Under the pieces are notes generated by a model, which saw nothing but the letters and a program-made list of their open reading frames with translations, did no database searches and was not told where the DNA came from. A stretch of DNA of 46,355 bases from JANPLN01 sp041736155 (GTDB taxonomy: Bacteria > Bdellovibrionota > Bdellovibrionia > Bdellovibrionales > JAGQZY01): assembly GCA_041736155.1 (NCBI GenBank), contig JBGSUL010000065.1, positions 1 through 46,355 on the forward strand, read 5' to 3'. Of the stretch, positions 15,105 through 24,995 are shown piece after piece; the stretch's first letter is position 1; each line of letters begins with the position of its first letter. The translations under genes and the position numbers were made by a program.

Positions 15105-15722
15105 TTACTTCGTGCAATCAAATAAATTTTTAAAAAATTCGGGTTTGTGGAAGTTGGGTTTTTTCTGGGGTGGGAGAAATGTGCTCCAATGGGTGCGTGG
15201 GTTTTTGCCGAGGATCGCGTAGAAATTTCCTTTGAGGTGTGAGAGATCCACCGCCGTGCCTAAGGACGCTAAGGGGATACGCAGGCGTGTGGCCCATGAG
15301 GTGGGAGAGGTCTGTGCTGTTGTGGCGATCTTGGGAAGTGATTCGCTGGTGCGTTTTCCGTCGACCACATCGATGCGTACTTGGTAGGTTTGACCGAGGG
15401 GTGTGACTTCGTATTCAAAGTAAGAAAAGCGTTTTTGAGTCATGTCATCAAAAGTCAAAAAGACTTCGGTCACATCAAACTGAAATGGATAGTCTTTTTC
15501 TGTGAAAACCTCTTTTTTATGTAAGACAGGCGCGGAGACGAGGAAAGTGACAACGAGGTCTCCTTGATCGACACTGTAGAGGACTCGCACAGGAGCTTGC
15601 AAAGAACTGTGCTCGGGGTTAACGAGCGAAAGGGTCTGGTCTGCGGTCGCGGGCACGCACTCTTCGGCGCGAACCTGGGTGGAGATAAAGAGCGCAAATA
15701 AAAGGACAAGAGGTTTCATCAT
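15105..15722 (-). CDS. Secreted CBM9-like domain protein (copy B)
   Basis: A 205-residue protein with a signal peptide (cleavage after VRA, about residue 19) and a single beta-rich domain resembling family 9 carbohydrate-binding / DOMON-like modules. Its key run is FDVTEVFLTFDD, FSYFEYEVTPLGQTYQVRID, LRIPLASLG, GNFYAILG, RTHWSTFLP and NFHKPEFF. These domains bind sugars or haem; here the ligand is unknown. The start ATGATG overlaps the stop of the FAD oxidase gene, so the two are translationally coupled. A close paralogue without a signal peptide (17264-17839) lies on the other side of the oxidase. Confidence 0.78.
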   Translation of the reverse strand: MMKPLVLLFALFISTQVRAEECVPATADQTLSLVNPEHSSLQAPVRVLYSVDQGDLVVTFLVSAPVLHKKEVFTEKDYPFQFDVTEVFLTFDDMTQKRFSYFEYEVTPLGQTYQVRIDVVDGKRTSESLPKIATTAQTSPTSWATRLRIPLASLGTAVDLSHLKGNFYAILGKNPRTHWSTFLPPQKKPNFHKPEFFKNLFDCTK

Positions 15723-17182
15723 GAAACAGGGATTCCTTGTTTGTGAGTGAAGACATTTTCGGGGTCGTAGATTTTTTTGATATTTTTTAAATGTTCGACA
15801 TTATCACCCCAATAGGCCTGCGCATAGTTGGTGCCCAAATCGAGATCACAGTAATTAAAATAAGCGCCACCCGACATATAGGGTCGTAAGTGTTGATAAT
15901 AGGTTTGCAAGGTTTGCAATTTGGCTGTTGTTTCTTGTGGTGAACTCCACTGAAGATAATATTGGAGCGAGCAAATTGTATTTTCCCGATGAGCAAAACC
16001 TGTGTCTTGATCCGTTTTGTCTTGGATAGCACCGCCATAGGCATCAAAAAGGACTGCGACTCCTGCAGGCATTTTTTGAAAAAGTTCGCGAAGAGCCTCT
16101 GCGGTCAACGCTGATTTTACGTAATCCGATTTTCCTTTGATGTAATAGGGAGTGCTCCCACCAGAAAATTGTCTAACGGCCTCGATCCACGTTTTGCTAC
16201 TTACGCGGTACGTGGTGGGAGCTGCGGCGATTTGACTAAGAAAATATTTTTGTAATTCCGATTCCAGTCGTGCGCGGGAAGTGATGGTTTGTCCGACCAG
16301 GGTCAGTTGCACATCTTGACCCACCAGAGTGCAATTGAGAAGAGGTGTGATTCCTCGCGGTGCTTCGACGGCCCAAATTTGCCAAAGCGTAGCAATTTGG
16401 ATGGCGGTTTCCACAGGAACACGCCAACGGACGACAAAGGTTGTCGCCATTTTTATTTGGTGAGTTTTAAATTTGAGATCGGTAATCACACCAAAACTCC
16501 CCGAACCAGCACCGCGCAGAGCCCAAAAAAGATCAGAGTTATTTTGTTCATTGGCGGTGAGGCGACGACCTTGTGCATCGATTATCGTAGCTTCGAGCAA
16601 ACTGTCACAGGCCAGCCCCAAGGGGCGAGCGAGCAGTCCATAACCGCCGCCTGTAGTGTGACCAGTGATTCCGACGGTAGGACAAGTTCCGGCGGCAATG
16701 GCGAGGCCATAAGGAGCTACAGTTTCATAGACAGTGCCCAACAGGGCTCCGCTTTGTACATGTAGTACACTTTTATCTGCGGAGAGTTGCCTTCGATTCA
16801 TCAAGCGCAAATCGATAACAAGTCCGGGAGACAGCGAAAAGCCTTCATAAGAGTGCCCGCCATTGCGAAGAGCGAGAGGTATATTATTTTGTCGTGCCCA
16901 CTGAATACAAGAGGCGATGCCTCTTTCTGTTTGGCAAAGCACACGGACTTGCGGACGGATGTTTTGATGGCGCAGGTTGAGAGTTTTTTGCATGTCTGCA
17001 TATTGCGCACTGGAGGGAACTAAAATCATTCCGTCGTTAGTCGAGAGTGCCGACTGTAGACTTGCCAGAGGAATGGGTGAACCTTCCGCGGAAGGAATCC
17101 ACACGGCAGTGTTGAGAAGGGATTCAAGAAGCACGTAGGAGCCGAGAAGCCCACTGGTTTTAAGAAAAGCACGACGTTCCAT
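15719..17182 (-). CDS. Berberine-bridge-type FAD-linked oxidase, Tat-exported
   Basis: A 487-residue flavoprotein. The N-terminus MERRAFLKTSG fits a twin-arginine signal. The FAD-binding (PCMH) domain carries both residues that attach FAD in this family: His110 in RNGGHSYEG and Cys167 in GTCPTVGITGHTTGGGYG, so bicovalent FAD is predicted. The C-terminal end is the typical BBE motif (NVEHLKNIKKIYDPENVFTHKQGIP). Such enzymes oxidise sugars, oligosaccharides or secondary metabolites with oxygen, making hydrogen peroxide. The start at 17182 has GGGGG upstream; a GTG at 17194 overlaps that site. It lies between two CBM9-like paralogues in one direction, which suggests a carbohydrate substrate (inference). 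Confidence 0.9.
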   Translation of the reverse strand: MERRAFLKTSGLLGSYVLLESLLNTAVWIPSAEGSPIPLASLQSALSTNDGMILVPSSAQYADMQKTLNLRHQNIRPQVRVLCQTERGIASCIQWARQNNIPLALRNGGHSYEGFSLSPGLVIDLRLMNRRQLSADKSVLHVQSGALLGTVYETVAPYGLAIAAGTCPTVGITGHTTGGGYGLLARPLGLACDSLLEATIIDAQGRRLTANEQNNSDLFWALRGAGSGSFGVITDLKFKTHQIKMATTFVVRWRVPVETAIQIATLWQIWAVEAPRGITPLLNCTLVGQDVQLTLVGQTITSRARLESELQKYFLSQIAAAPTTYRVSSKTWIEAVRQFSGGSTPYYIKGKSDYVKSALTAEALRELFQKMPAGVAVLFDAYGGAIQDKTDQDTGFAHRENTICSLQYYLQWSSPQETTAKLQTLQTYYQHLRPYMSGGAYFNYCDLDLGTNYAQAYWGDNVEHLKNIKKIYDPENVFTHKQGIPVS

Positions 17183-17263
17183 TAGTTCCCCCACAGAGAA
17201 GGATGCGGTTATAAGAGCTGGCGTCGGTATTTTCTATGGCAAAAATCCCAGGGAGTAAAAAAA

Positions 17264-17839
17264 TCAAAAAGCATTTTTCTTTTTTAACAAATTTTTAAAA
17301 TACTCAGGCTTGTGAAAGTTGGCCACATCTTGCTGCGGTAAAAAAGCGCTCCAGTAAGTACGTGGTTCATTGCCGAGAATGGCGTAAAAGTTGCCTTTGA
17401 GGCGCGACAAGTCCACGGGCTGTTGAAAAGACTCCAAGGGAATACGCATTGACGTAGCCCACGAAGTGGCCGTGCTGCGGGCGGTGGCTTCGATGGACGG
17501 AAGCTCGGTGGCGCGTCGTTGGCCGTTTTCCACATCGAGGCGCAAGTGGTACGTTTGTCCTAGGGGTGTGATCTCGTATTCAAAATAAGAAAATTTCGAA
17601 GTGTTGACGACGTCGTCAAAAGTCAAAAAGACCTCCGTGACATCGAATTCATAGGGAAAATCTCCCGTTGCATAGATATCTTTTTTAAACAGTACAGGTG
17701 CATTCACCTGAAACTCCACAAGTAAATCGTGTTTGTCGAGAGAGTAATTCACCTGAACGGGAGTTTGAAAGCGACTGTTCTCAGGTTGCACAAGCTGAAG
17801 CGCGATGTTGGTAAACGCAGGCTGCCAAGAATTTTCCAT
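17264..17839 (-). CDS. CBM9-like domain protein without signal peptide (copy A)
   Basis: A 191-residue paralogue of the 15105 gene; shared runs include FDVTEVFLTFDD, SYFEYEITPLGQTYHLRLD, SWATSMRIPLESF, LKGNFYAILG and FHKPEYFKNL. There is no signal peptide, so it would stay in the cytosol unless the true N-terminus is elsewhere. The ATG at 17839 lacks a Shine-Dalgarno site; a weak promoter (17845-17872) ends 5 nt before it, which allows a leaderless start. A TTG at 17872 would add 11 residues. It is the first gene of the three-gene set with the FAD oxidase. Loss of the signal sequence or a diverged role are both possible. Confidence 0.7.
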   Translation of the reverse strand: MENSWQPAFTNIALQLVQPENSRFQTPVQVNYSLDKHDLLVEFQVNAPVLFKKDIYATGDFPYEFDVTEVFLTFDDVVNTSKFSYFEYEITPLGQTYHLRLDVENGQRRATELPSIEATARSTATSWATSMRIPLESFQQPVDLSRLKGNFYAILGNEPRTYWSAFLPQQDVANFHKPEYFKNLLKKKNAF

Positions 17840-17951
17840 AAGAAAGCGTAACAAATTTACAGGAACATGCAAAGTCGATTTCCAGAGGACTTTAATTTGT
17901 TAGAACCCATCTTAATGAGATGGACTCTAAGTACTTGTGAGGAGTTGAATT

Positions 17952-18713
17952 ATGAGACTTTTGATCTTTTTTGTGCTCACCTTGAGTGGTTTTGCCAACG
18001 CTGCGGAAACGCCAGTCCCCCGCTGTGACGATATTTTTCTGGAAGAAGAAGATCTACAAAACCTACTTGATAAAAACTATTTCTCCCACCCAGGCATTTC
18101 TGACTTGATGGAGCGACTGCAAAAACTCGGCGTGCGTTTTGATTTTTGGGACCCTACGGAAATGGGCACCGTGACGATGCTCCATCGTTACGTTGAACCA
18201 CTGATTGTCAGTGGCTTTTATGACCATCGATTTATTGCAGAGCAGACAACAATCTATTTACCTTATGAGCCGAAACATCTTTTTGGCAGACAAGATTCTC
18301 ACTACCGAACACGCCAAGTTTTAATTCGTATTGCTCGAATATTTGAATTGCAAAAGCAGGGTATTTTATTTTCTTCGGGATCGTTAGACTACAACGCACG
18401 CATCACGATTGTTGGTTTTACTCCCATCTTAAAGTTGGAGGATCCAACTTTGGTGGCCATCCATCATCTTTTTACAAATTTTCGCTATCGTCGGGTGAGT
18501 TTTGAGCCGCGCGAGAGTGTATGGGAGTATTTTGATTTTTCTCCCGAACGAAATTATGTCACAAGCCCCCAAGATGAATACGAAATGCTGATTCGCATTT
18601 CGTATTTTGATCGGAAAGAGTTGTGGGACGTCCTCAGTCACGATTTGGAAGAATATGTCTTCAAACCCGAGCGCCAGTCGCTATTTCCAACTTCAGGTCA
18701 TCGAATGAATTAA
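17952..18713 (+). CDS. Secreted protein of unknown function
   Basis: A 253-residue protein with a signal peptide (MRLLIFFVLTLSGFANAAE) and no motif I recognise. The body is rich in aromatic and charged residues, for example VRFDFWDPTEMG and YEPKHLFGRQDSHYRTRQVLIRIARIF, with a single cysteine near the N-terminus of the mature chain. GAGGAG precedes the ATG. A 6-5-6 dyad (CCATCT / AGATGG, 17907-17923) lies in the promoter region between this gene and the divergent CBM9-like gene. A hairpin follows the stop. Confidence 0.75.
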   Translation: MRLLIFFVLTLSGFANAAETPVPRCDDIFLEEEDLQNLLDKNYFSHPGISDLMERLQKLGVRFDFWDPTEMGTVTMLHRYVEPLIVSGFYDHRFIAEQTTIYLPYEPKHLFGRQDSHYRTRQVLIRIARIFELQKQGILFSSGSLDYNARITIVGFTPILKLEDPTLVAIHHLFTNFRYRRVSFEPRESVWEYFDFSPERNYVTSPQDEYEMLIRISYFDRKELWDVLSHDLEEYVFKPERQSLFPTSGHRMN

Positions 18714-18722
18714 TGAACGTAA

Positions 18723-18742
18723 GGGCTCTAGAAAAAGAGCCC
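18723..18742. terminator. Hairpin terminator between convergent genes
   Basis: GGGCTCT and AGAGCCC form a 7-bp GC-rich stem with a six-base loop, placed between two convergent genes (ends 18713 and 18763). T runs on both sides are short, so strength is uncertain. A bidirectional role is likely from position. Confidence 0.55.
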
Positions 18743-18762
18743 TATCTGTAACAACGAAATGA

Positions 18763-19521
18763 TTATCGAGCAGACCAGAAAGACTCAAGCAGGGAGCCGC
18801 TTTTTACAAGGCCTTCCGACATCAAGTAAGTCTTTTCAATTTCTACGATGTAAGGACCTTCTGCATAACTTCCCACTTCGTATTGATTAAAGAACAGAAC
18901 CAGAGAGTATTCGGTTACATAGAATTGCGTAATTTGTGCCAAGGAAGTGATTCCAGCACTCCAGTCATCCCATCCAAAGGTTTGGTCAAAATATTCATTG
19001 TACTTCAGTCTTTCCAAAGCGAGTTCTTTTAAGCGCGCAACAGTCTTGGGGTTGTCATTTAATAAATTGGGAAGTTTGTAAATTTCTGCAGTCAGGGGAT
19101 TGAGAACCTGTGCAGACATCAAAAACATACCATGCGCACCACCGTCGTAGGTGGAGACTTGCGAAAGGACCGAGGCCAGAGGAGCATTGAGTTGTGTTTT
19201 AAGTTCAAAGCTGTAATTGCGGGTCACGGAGCTCATATAGTCCGTGCACGCCTCAGGGTAGTTGTTGTCGGTGATGATGCTTGTGTATTCCTGAAACATG
19301 GTCGCGAGATCATTGGCCCACATTTGATTTAATATTGTGGCTGCAGAATTTTTAACGACATTGCCATTTTGTGCGATCAAAATTTGTGGAACGGTCGCCG
19401 AAAAATGGCAGTAGTCATTTTTGTAAGATTTTGTTGTTTGTGAAGACCAGTAAACATCTTGAGCAAAGCTCAAGCTGCTCGAAAATAAAAATACCAAAGA
19501 CATAGCTGTTTTTTGCAACAT
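18763..19521 (-). CDS. Secreted DUF3298 (RsiV-like) domain protein
   Basis: A 252-residue protein with a signal peptide ending at SFAQ. It carries the DUF3298 pattern STYDGGAHGM near the middle, then LVLFFNQYEVGSYAEGPYIVEIEKTYL at the C-terminal side. An N-terminal DUF4163-like segment contains the two cysteines. The family includes anti-sigma factor RsiV, which binds lysozyme, and peptidoglycan deacetylase accessory regions; here there is no membrane helix, so a free periplasmic protein is likely. The start has GGGAGA 5 nt upstream, in the same GGGAGAATCTATG context as the 30495 gene. GATTCTC further upstream could pair with part of that site. Confidence 0.8.
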   Translation of the reverse strand: MLQKTAMSLVFLFSSSLSFAQDVYWSSQTTKSYKNDYCHFSATVPQILIAQNGNVVKNSAATILNQMWANDLATMFQEYTSIITDNNYPEACTDYMSSVTRNYSFELKTQLNAPLASVLSQVSTYDGGAHGMFLMSAQVLNPLTAEIYKLPNLLNDNPKTVARLKELALERLKYNEYFDQTFGWDDWSAGITSLAQITQFYVTEYSLVLFFNQYEVGSYAEGPYIVEIEKTYLMSEGLVKSGSLLESFWSAR

Positions 19522-19651
19522 AGATTCTCCCTTTAAATTTTAAACACGGAATGATTCCGGCTTATGGGGAGAGAATCACCATGACGACGAGGGCAAAGCA
19601 AAAATCTTTACAAGGCTAGTATCGTATATGAATTTTTTACATAGCATTTAG

Positions 19652-20428
19652 TTAAAGCTGCTTAAGGATGCGGTCGGCAATTTCACCAAAAATTTTGGCT
19701 TGTAGGGAGTCCGGTTTGTAAAATAGCGCCGCGCCCACTTCGCAAGCCTGAGCAATTTGTGGGCTGAGCGGCACTTCGCCTAACTTTTGCAAATTCTCTT
19801 GTTTGAGATAACTTTCCAACTCGCCTTTGGGGAAAATCGACGTGCGATCGCCGCCAGGGAGTTCAAAGTACGCCATATTTTCAATCACACCCAAGATCGG
19901 AACGTTCACTCGGCGAAACATATCGATGGATTTTTTCACATCAGCCAGTGCCACATTTTGCGGAGTGGTCACGGTCACTGCTGCGGTCACAGGCACTTTT
20001 TGCACTAAGCTCAGCTGCACATCGCCCGTTCCTGGGGGGAGATCTATCACCAGGATGTCGGTGTCTTGCCAGTCCACTTCGAATAAAAACTGATTCATGG
20101 CTTTAAACAGCATGGGCCCGCGCCAAACCACGGCCATGTCTTCGTCCACCAGGTTGCCGATGCTCATCGTCTTCATGCCATCAACCATCAGCGGTTTGAT
20201 GCTGTTGCCTTCTACTTCGGGCTTTTGATTCATGGTGCCCAGCATGCGTGGCAGGCTTGGGCCGTAAATATCGGCATCGAGGATTCCGACCTTCAGCCCT
20301 TTTTCTTTAAAGGCGAGGGCGAGATGGGTAGAGACCGTGCTCTTGCCAACTCCCCCTTTTCCCGAGCTCACGACGAGGATTTTTTTAACACCAGGAATGG
20401 GTTTTTGTTGCTCAAAGGGGTTCGTCAT
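19652..20428 (-). CDS. mrp: Mrp/ApbC-type P-loop ATPase (Fe-S cluster carrier family)
   Basis: A 258-residue MinD-superfamily ATPase: deviant Walker A SSGKGGVGKS (21-30), DADIYGPSLPRM, DLPPGTGDVQLSL and TTPQNVALADV are all classic Mrp motifs. Mrp/Nbp35 proteins carry 4Fe-4S clusters to apoproteins, normally through a CxxC pair following ENMAYF. Here that place reads ENMAYFELPGGDRTSIFPKG with no cysteine, so canonical cluster binding is doubtful. There is also no N-terminal DUF59 domain. AAGG precedes the ATG. Divergent from the small membrane protein at 20498. Confidence 0.9.
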   Translation of the reverse strand: MTNPFEQQKPIPGVKKILVVSSGKGGVGKSTVSTHLALAFKEKGLKVGILDADIYGPSLPRMLGTMNQKPEVEGNSIKPLMVDGMKTMSIGNLVDEDMAVVWRGPMLFKAMNQFLFEVDWQDTDILVIDLPPGTGDVQLSLVQKVPVTAAVTVTTPQNVALADVKKSIDMFRRVNVPILGVIENMAYFELPGGDRTSIFPKGELESYLKQENLQKLGEVPLSPQIAQACEVGAALFYKPDSLQAKIFGEIADRILKQL

Positions 20429-20462
20429 CGGGGACCTTTCTGGGAATAATTCCTAAAATTCT

Positions 20463-20492
20463 TTGTCATTGAATTCAAATCATGCGTAAATT
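20463..20492 (+). promoter_or_regulatory. Candidate promoter for a leaderless transcript
   Basis: TTGTCA and TAAATT are 18 nt apart, and the -10 box ends 5 nt before the GTG at 20498. The gene has no Shine-Dalgarno site, which fits a leaderless mRNA. Confidence 0.4.
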
Positions 20493-20497
20493 TAAGT

Positions 20498-20863
20498 GTG
20501 CAAACATCCAGTGGGTTCTTAATTCTGATTGCCGTTTTTGTCATCTGTTTGCTGTTCTATTTTCAAGGGGCGAAAAATCGCGACCTGCCCACGCGACTCA
20601 AAATGAAGGCCGAGCCGGCGTCCGTGGAGTCCACCGTCAGTCAGAGCACCGCTTCGCGCGCGCCGCAAACCGTACCTCTCAACGTGATGTTTAACTACAA
20701 TGGCCATTCCTTTGATGCCTATGAGACCCTGGGAGTCCCCGCAGGCAGTTCTTGGGAGGATGTCCGCCACTCCTTTGAGCAAAATGTTGCCACGTCAGAC
20801 CAAAGCACCCGCGAATTTTACCTCGCGGCTTTCAACGCCATCAAGTCTCGCCAACAGTTCTAG
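20498..20863 (+). CDS. Small membrane protein with J-domain-like C-terminus lacking HPD
   Basis: A 121-residue protein with one N-terminal membrane helix (FLILIAVFVICLLFYF), a polar linker, and a C-terminal segment SFDAYETLGVPAGSSWEDVRHSFEQ...REFYLAAFNAIKSRQ. That tail follows the helix pattern of DnaJ domains (Y-x-x-LGVPxGSSxxxVxxxF) but has no HPD motif, so stimulation of DnaK is not expected. The GTG start is chosen because it begins the hydrophobic helix and is preceded by a promoter at the right distance. Function unknown; tethering or a vestigial J domain are possibilities. Confidence 0.65.
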   Translation: MQTSSGFLILIAVFVICLLFYFQGAKNRDLPTRLKMKAEPASVESTVSQSTASRAPQTVPLNVMFNYNGHSFDAYETLGVPAGSSWEDVRHSFEQNVATSDQSTREFYLAAFNAIKSRQQF

Positions 20864-20934
20864 CAGCGCGGCCAAACCACAGCTTTAATGCGGAGCGCAT
20901 ATTGCCTCTCTAACCAACAGATTTTTCGATCCAT

Positions 20935-20963
20935 TTGACTCTGAAAAGACCCCCGTGTACCCC
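20935..20963 (+). promoter_or_regulatory. Weak candidate promoter of glyS
   Basis: TTGACT and TACCCC are 17 nt apart. The -10 is poor, but predicted initiation near 20970 would leave a 21-nt leader containing the GGAGG of glyS and would exclude the GTG at 20955 as the start. Confidence 0.3.
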
Positions 20964-20990
20964 TGCATAAACGATTCATGGAGGCGCTTC

Positions 20991-22322
<1,332 letters not shown>

Positions 22323-22329
22323 GACGTAT

Positions 22330-24993
22330 ATGAAGCCGCAAAAATTTGTTTACTTCTTTTCGCAAAACGAAACCGACGGTAATGCTAAGATGAAAGATAT
22401 CTTGGGCGGCAAAGGGGCCAACCTCGCTGAGATGACGTCGCTGGGAATTCCTGTGCCTCCCGGTTTTACGATCAGTACTGAGATCTGCAAAGTTTTTTAC
22501 GAAAATAAAAAAGCGCTCCCCGATTGGGTGAGGGTGGGCATTAGCGAAGCGGTGCTTAAAATTGAAAAACTTCTCGGCAAAAAATTTGGCGATCCAGCGA
22601 GCCCTCTGTTGGTGAGTATTCGTTCGGGCGCCCGCGCCAGCATGCCCGGGATGATGGATACGATTTTGAATCTGGGACTCAATGACGAAACCGTCGTTGG
22701 GCTCGCCAAAGCTTCGGGAAATCCACGTTTTGCGTGGGATTCCTATCGCCGCTTTATTCAGATGTACTCCAATGTGGTTATGGACATGAACCATTCTTTT
22801 TTGGAAATGACCTTGGAAGATCTCAAGGCCGACAAAGGTTATGAGAAAGACACCGAGCTGAAAGAGGAAGATCTCAAGTTTTTAGTCACAAAATACAAAC
22901 GCATGATTCAGGAAACCACGGGGAAAGCGTTCCCGTCGGATCCTCAACAGCAACTGTGGGGAGCCATCGAAGCGGTGTTCTCCAGTTGGCACAACAATCG
23001 CGCCATCACCTATCGTCGACTGCATGACATCCCCGAAAGTTGGGGAACTGCCGTCAATGTGCAAGCCATGGTGTTTGGTAATATGGGTGAAGATTGCGGT
23101 ACGGGCGTTGCCTTTACGCGTGATCCAAGCACGGGCGAAAAACAATTTTATGGTGAATATTTAATCAACGCGCAAGGTGAGGATGTGGTGGCGGGGATTC
23201 GTACACCACAACCGATCAGTCGTCGTCAAGCCCAAGGCACTGGTCATAAATCTCTCGAAGAAGAAATGCCAGAAGTTTACAAACAACTGGTAGAAACCTA
23301 TCAGCGTTTAGAAAAACACTATCGCGATATGCAAGACATCGAGTTCACCATCGAAAACACGAAGCTGTGGATGCTACAGACACGTAACGGCAAACGCACA
23401 GCCAACGCGGCGATCAACATCGCGATGGATATGATTGATGAGGGTTTGATCGACGAAAAAACCGCATTGCTACGCGTATCGCCAGGAAGTTTAGATCAGC
23501 TACTCCATCCAACACTGGATCCGCTGGCGAAGAAAACTTTGTTAGCTAAAGGTTTACCGGCCAGTCCTGGTGGCGTCTGTGGAAAAGCCGTCTTCTCCAG
23601 TGAAGACGCCGTGGCCTGGAAAGAAAAAGGTCACAAAGTTATTTTAGTGCGTATTGAAACATCTCCCGAAGACATCGAAGGCATGGTTGCCGCTGAAGGA
23701 ATTTTAACCACACGAGGAGGTATGACCTCGCACGCGGCAGTTGTGGCCCGCGGTATGGGCACCTGTTGTGTGGCGGGTTGCGGAGATATTCAGGTGGATT
23801 ATCGTCTTAAAGAATTCCGCGCCCATGGGTATGTGGTGCGCGAGGGTGATGTGATGACTCTCGATGGTGGCACAGGCGAAGTGTTTTTGGGTGAAGTGAA
23901 AACGCGCGAGCCACAATTGGATGGCGCTTTTCATCGTCTTATGACCATTGCCGACAAACATCGCAAGCTGAAGGTGCGAGCCAATGCGGACACGCCCAAC
24001 GATGCCAAAACGGCCCGAGATTTTGGTGCTGAGGGCATCGGGCTTTGTCGAACAGAACATATGTTTTTTGGTGTCGAGCGCATTGATTGGGTTCGTCGCA
24101 TGATTGTGGCGGAAACTTTAGAAGATCGCAAAAAAGCGTTAGATCAGTTATTGCCGATGCAACGCGAAGATTTCCATCAGTTGTTTAAAGTGATGGAAGG
24201 TTTGCCGGTAACCATTCGCCTGTTAGATCCTCCTTTGCATGAATTTTTACCTCACACCGATGAAGAGGCCGAAGAGTTATCAAAACGTTTGGATATTCCT
24301 TTTGATGAACTCCGTCGCAAGGTCCGTTCGCTTCATGAGTTTAATCCTATGTTGGGACATCGTGGATGCCGCCTTGCTGTGACGTATCCAGAGATTTATC
24401 AAATGCAAGCGCGCGCCATTGCCGAAGCGGCAGCCGCGATTGTCAAAGAGGGTAAAACTCTTGTACCTGAAATTATGATTCCCTTGGTGGGCATGCGAAA
24501 AGAATTAACCATGATGCGTGCTTTGGTGGATGAAGAAGTCCAAGCTGTGCAAAAAGAACAAGGCGTAAAATTTGATTATCAGATAGGCACAATGATCGAG
24601 CTTCCACGGGCCGCTGTCACTGCCGATGAGATTGCTGAAGATGCTGATTTTTTCAGCTTTGGTACTAACGATCTGACGCAGACAGCATTGGGACTCTCGC
24701 GCGATGATGCTGGAAAGTTTTTAAAAACCTATGTTTCCGAGGGGATTTACGAAAAAGATCCTTTTATGACTATCGATGTTCAGGGAGTGGGCAAACTCGT
24801 AAAAATGGGAGTTGACCTTGGACGTCAGTCCAGAACAAACTTAAAAATCGGTGTTTGCGGTGAGCATGGGGGCGATCCAGAAAGCATAGCGTTTTTTGCC
24901 AAAGCTGGGCTGGATTATGTCAGTTGTTCTCCGTTTCGCGTACCAATCGCAAGATTGGCGGCGGCACATGCTGCTTTAAAAACTGGGGAATAA
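22330..24993 (+). CDS. ppdK: Pyruvate, phosphate dikinase
   Basis: An 887-residue enzyme of usual length. The N-terminal ATP-grasp domain opens with GGKGANLAEMTSLGIPVPPGFTIS. The central phosphohistidine domain has catalytic His468 in GGMTSHAAVVARGMG. The C-terminal TIM barrel has the pyruvate-site motifs GLCRTEHMFF, GTNDLTQTALG and GVCGEHGGDP. It interconverts pyruvate, ATP and phosphate with PEP, AMP and pyrophosphate. AGGA precedes the ATG. The stop is two bases before the smc start codon, showing tight packing of glyS, ppdK and smc. Confidence 0.97.
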   Translation: MKPQKFVYFFSQNETDGNAKMKDILGGKGANLAEMTSLGIPVPPGFTISTEICKVFYENKKALPDWVRVGISEAVLKIEKLLGKKFGDPASPLLVSIRSGARASMPGMMDTILNLGLNDETVVGLAKASGNPRFAWDSYRRFIQMYSNVVMDMNHSFLEMTLEDLKADKGYEKDTELKEEDLKFLVTKYKRMIQETTGKAFPSDPQQQLWGAIEAVFSSWHNNRAITYRRLHDIPESWGTAVNVQAMVFGNMGEDCGTGVAFTRDPSTGEKQFYGEYLINAQGEDVVAGIRTPQPISRRQAQGTGHKSLEEEMPEVYKQLVETYQRLEKHYRDMQDIEFTIENTKLWMLQTRNGKRTANAAINIAMDMIDEGLIDEKTALLRVSPGSLDQLLHPTLDPLAKKTLLAKGLPASPGGVCGKAVFSSEDAVAWKEKGHKVILVRIETSPEDIEGMVAAEGILTTRGGMTSHAAVVARGMGTCCVAGCGDIQVDYRLKEFRAHGYVVREGDVMTLDGGTGEVFLGEVKTREPQLDGAFHRLMTIADKHRKLKVRANADTPNDAKTARDFGAEGIGLCRTEHMFFGVERIDWVRRMIVAETLEDRKKALDQLLPMQREDFHQLFKVMEGLPVTIRLLDPPLHEFLPHTDEEAEELSKRLDIPFDELRRKVRSLHEFNPMLGHRGCRLAVTYPEIYQMQARAIAEAAAAIVKEGKTLVPEIMIPLVGMRKELTMMRALVDEEVQAVQKEQGVKFDYQIGTMIELPRAAVTADEIAEDADFFSFGTNDLTQTALGLSRDDAGKFLKTYVSEGIYEKDPFMTIDVQGVGKLVKMGVDLGRQSRTNLKIGVCGEHGGDPESIAFFAKAGLDYVSCSPFRVPIARLAAAHAALKTGE

Positions 24994-24995
24994 AA

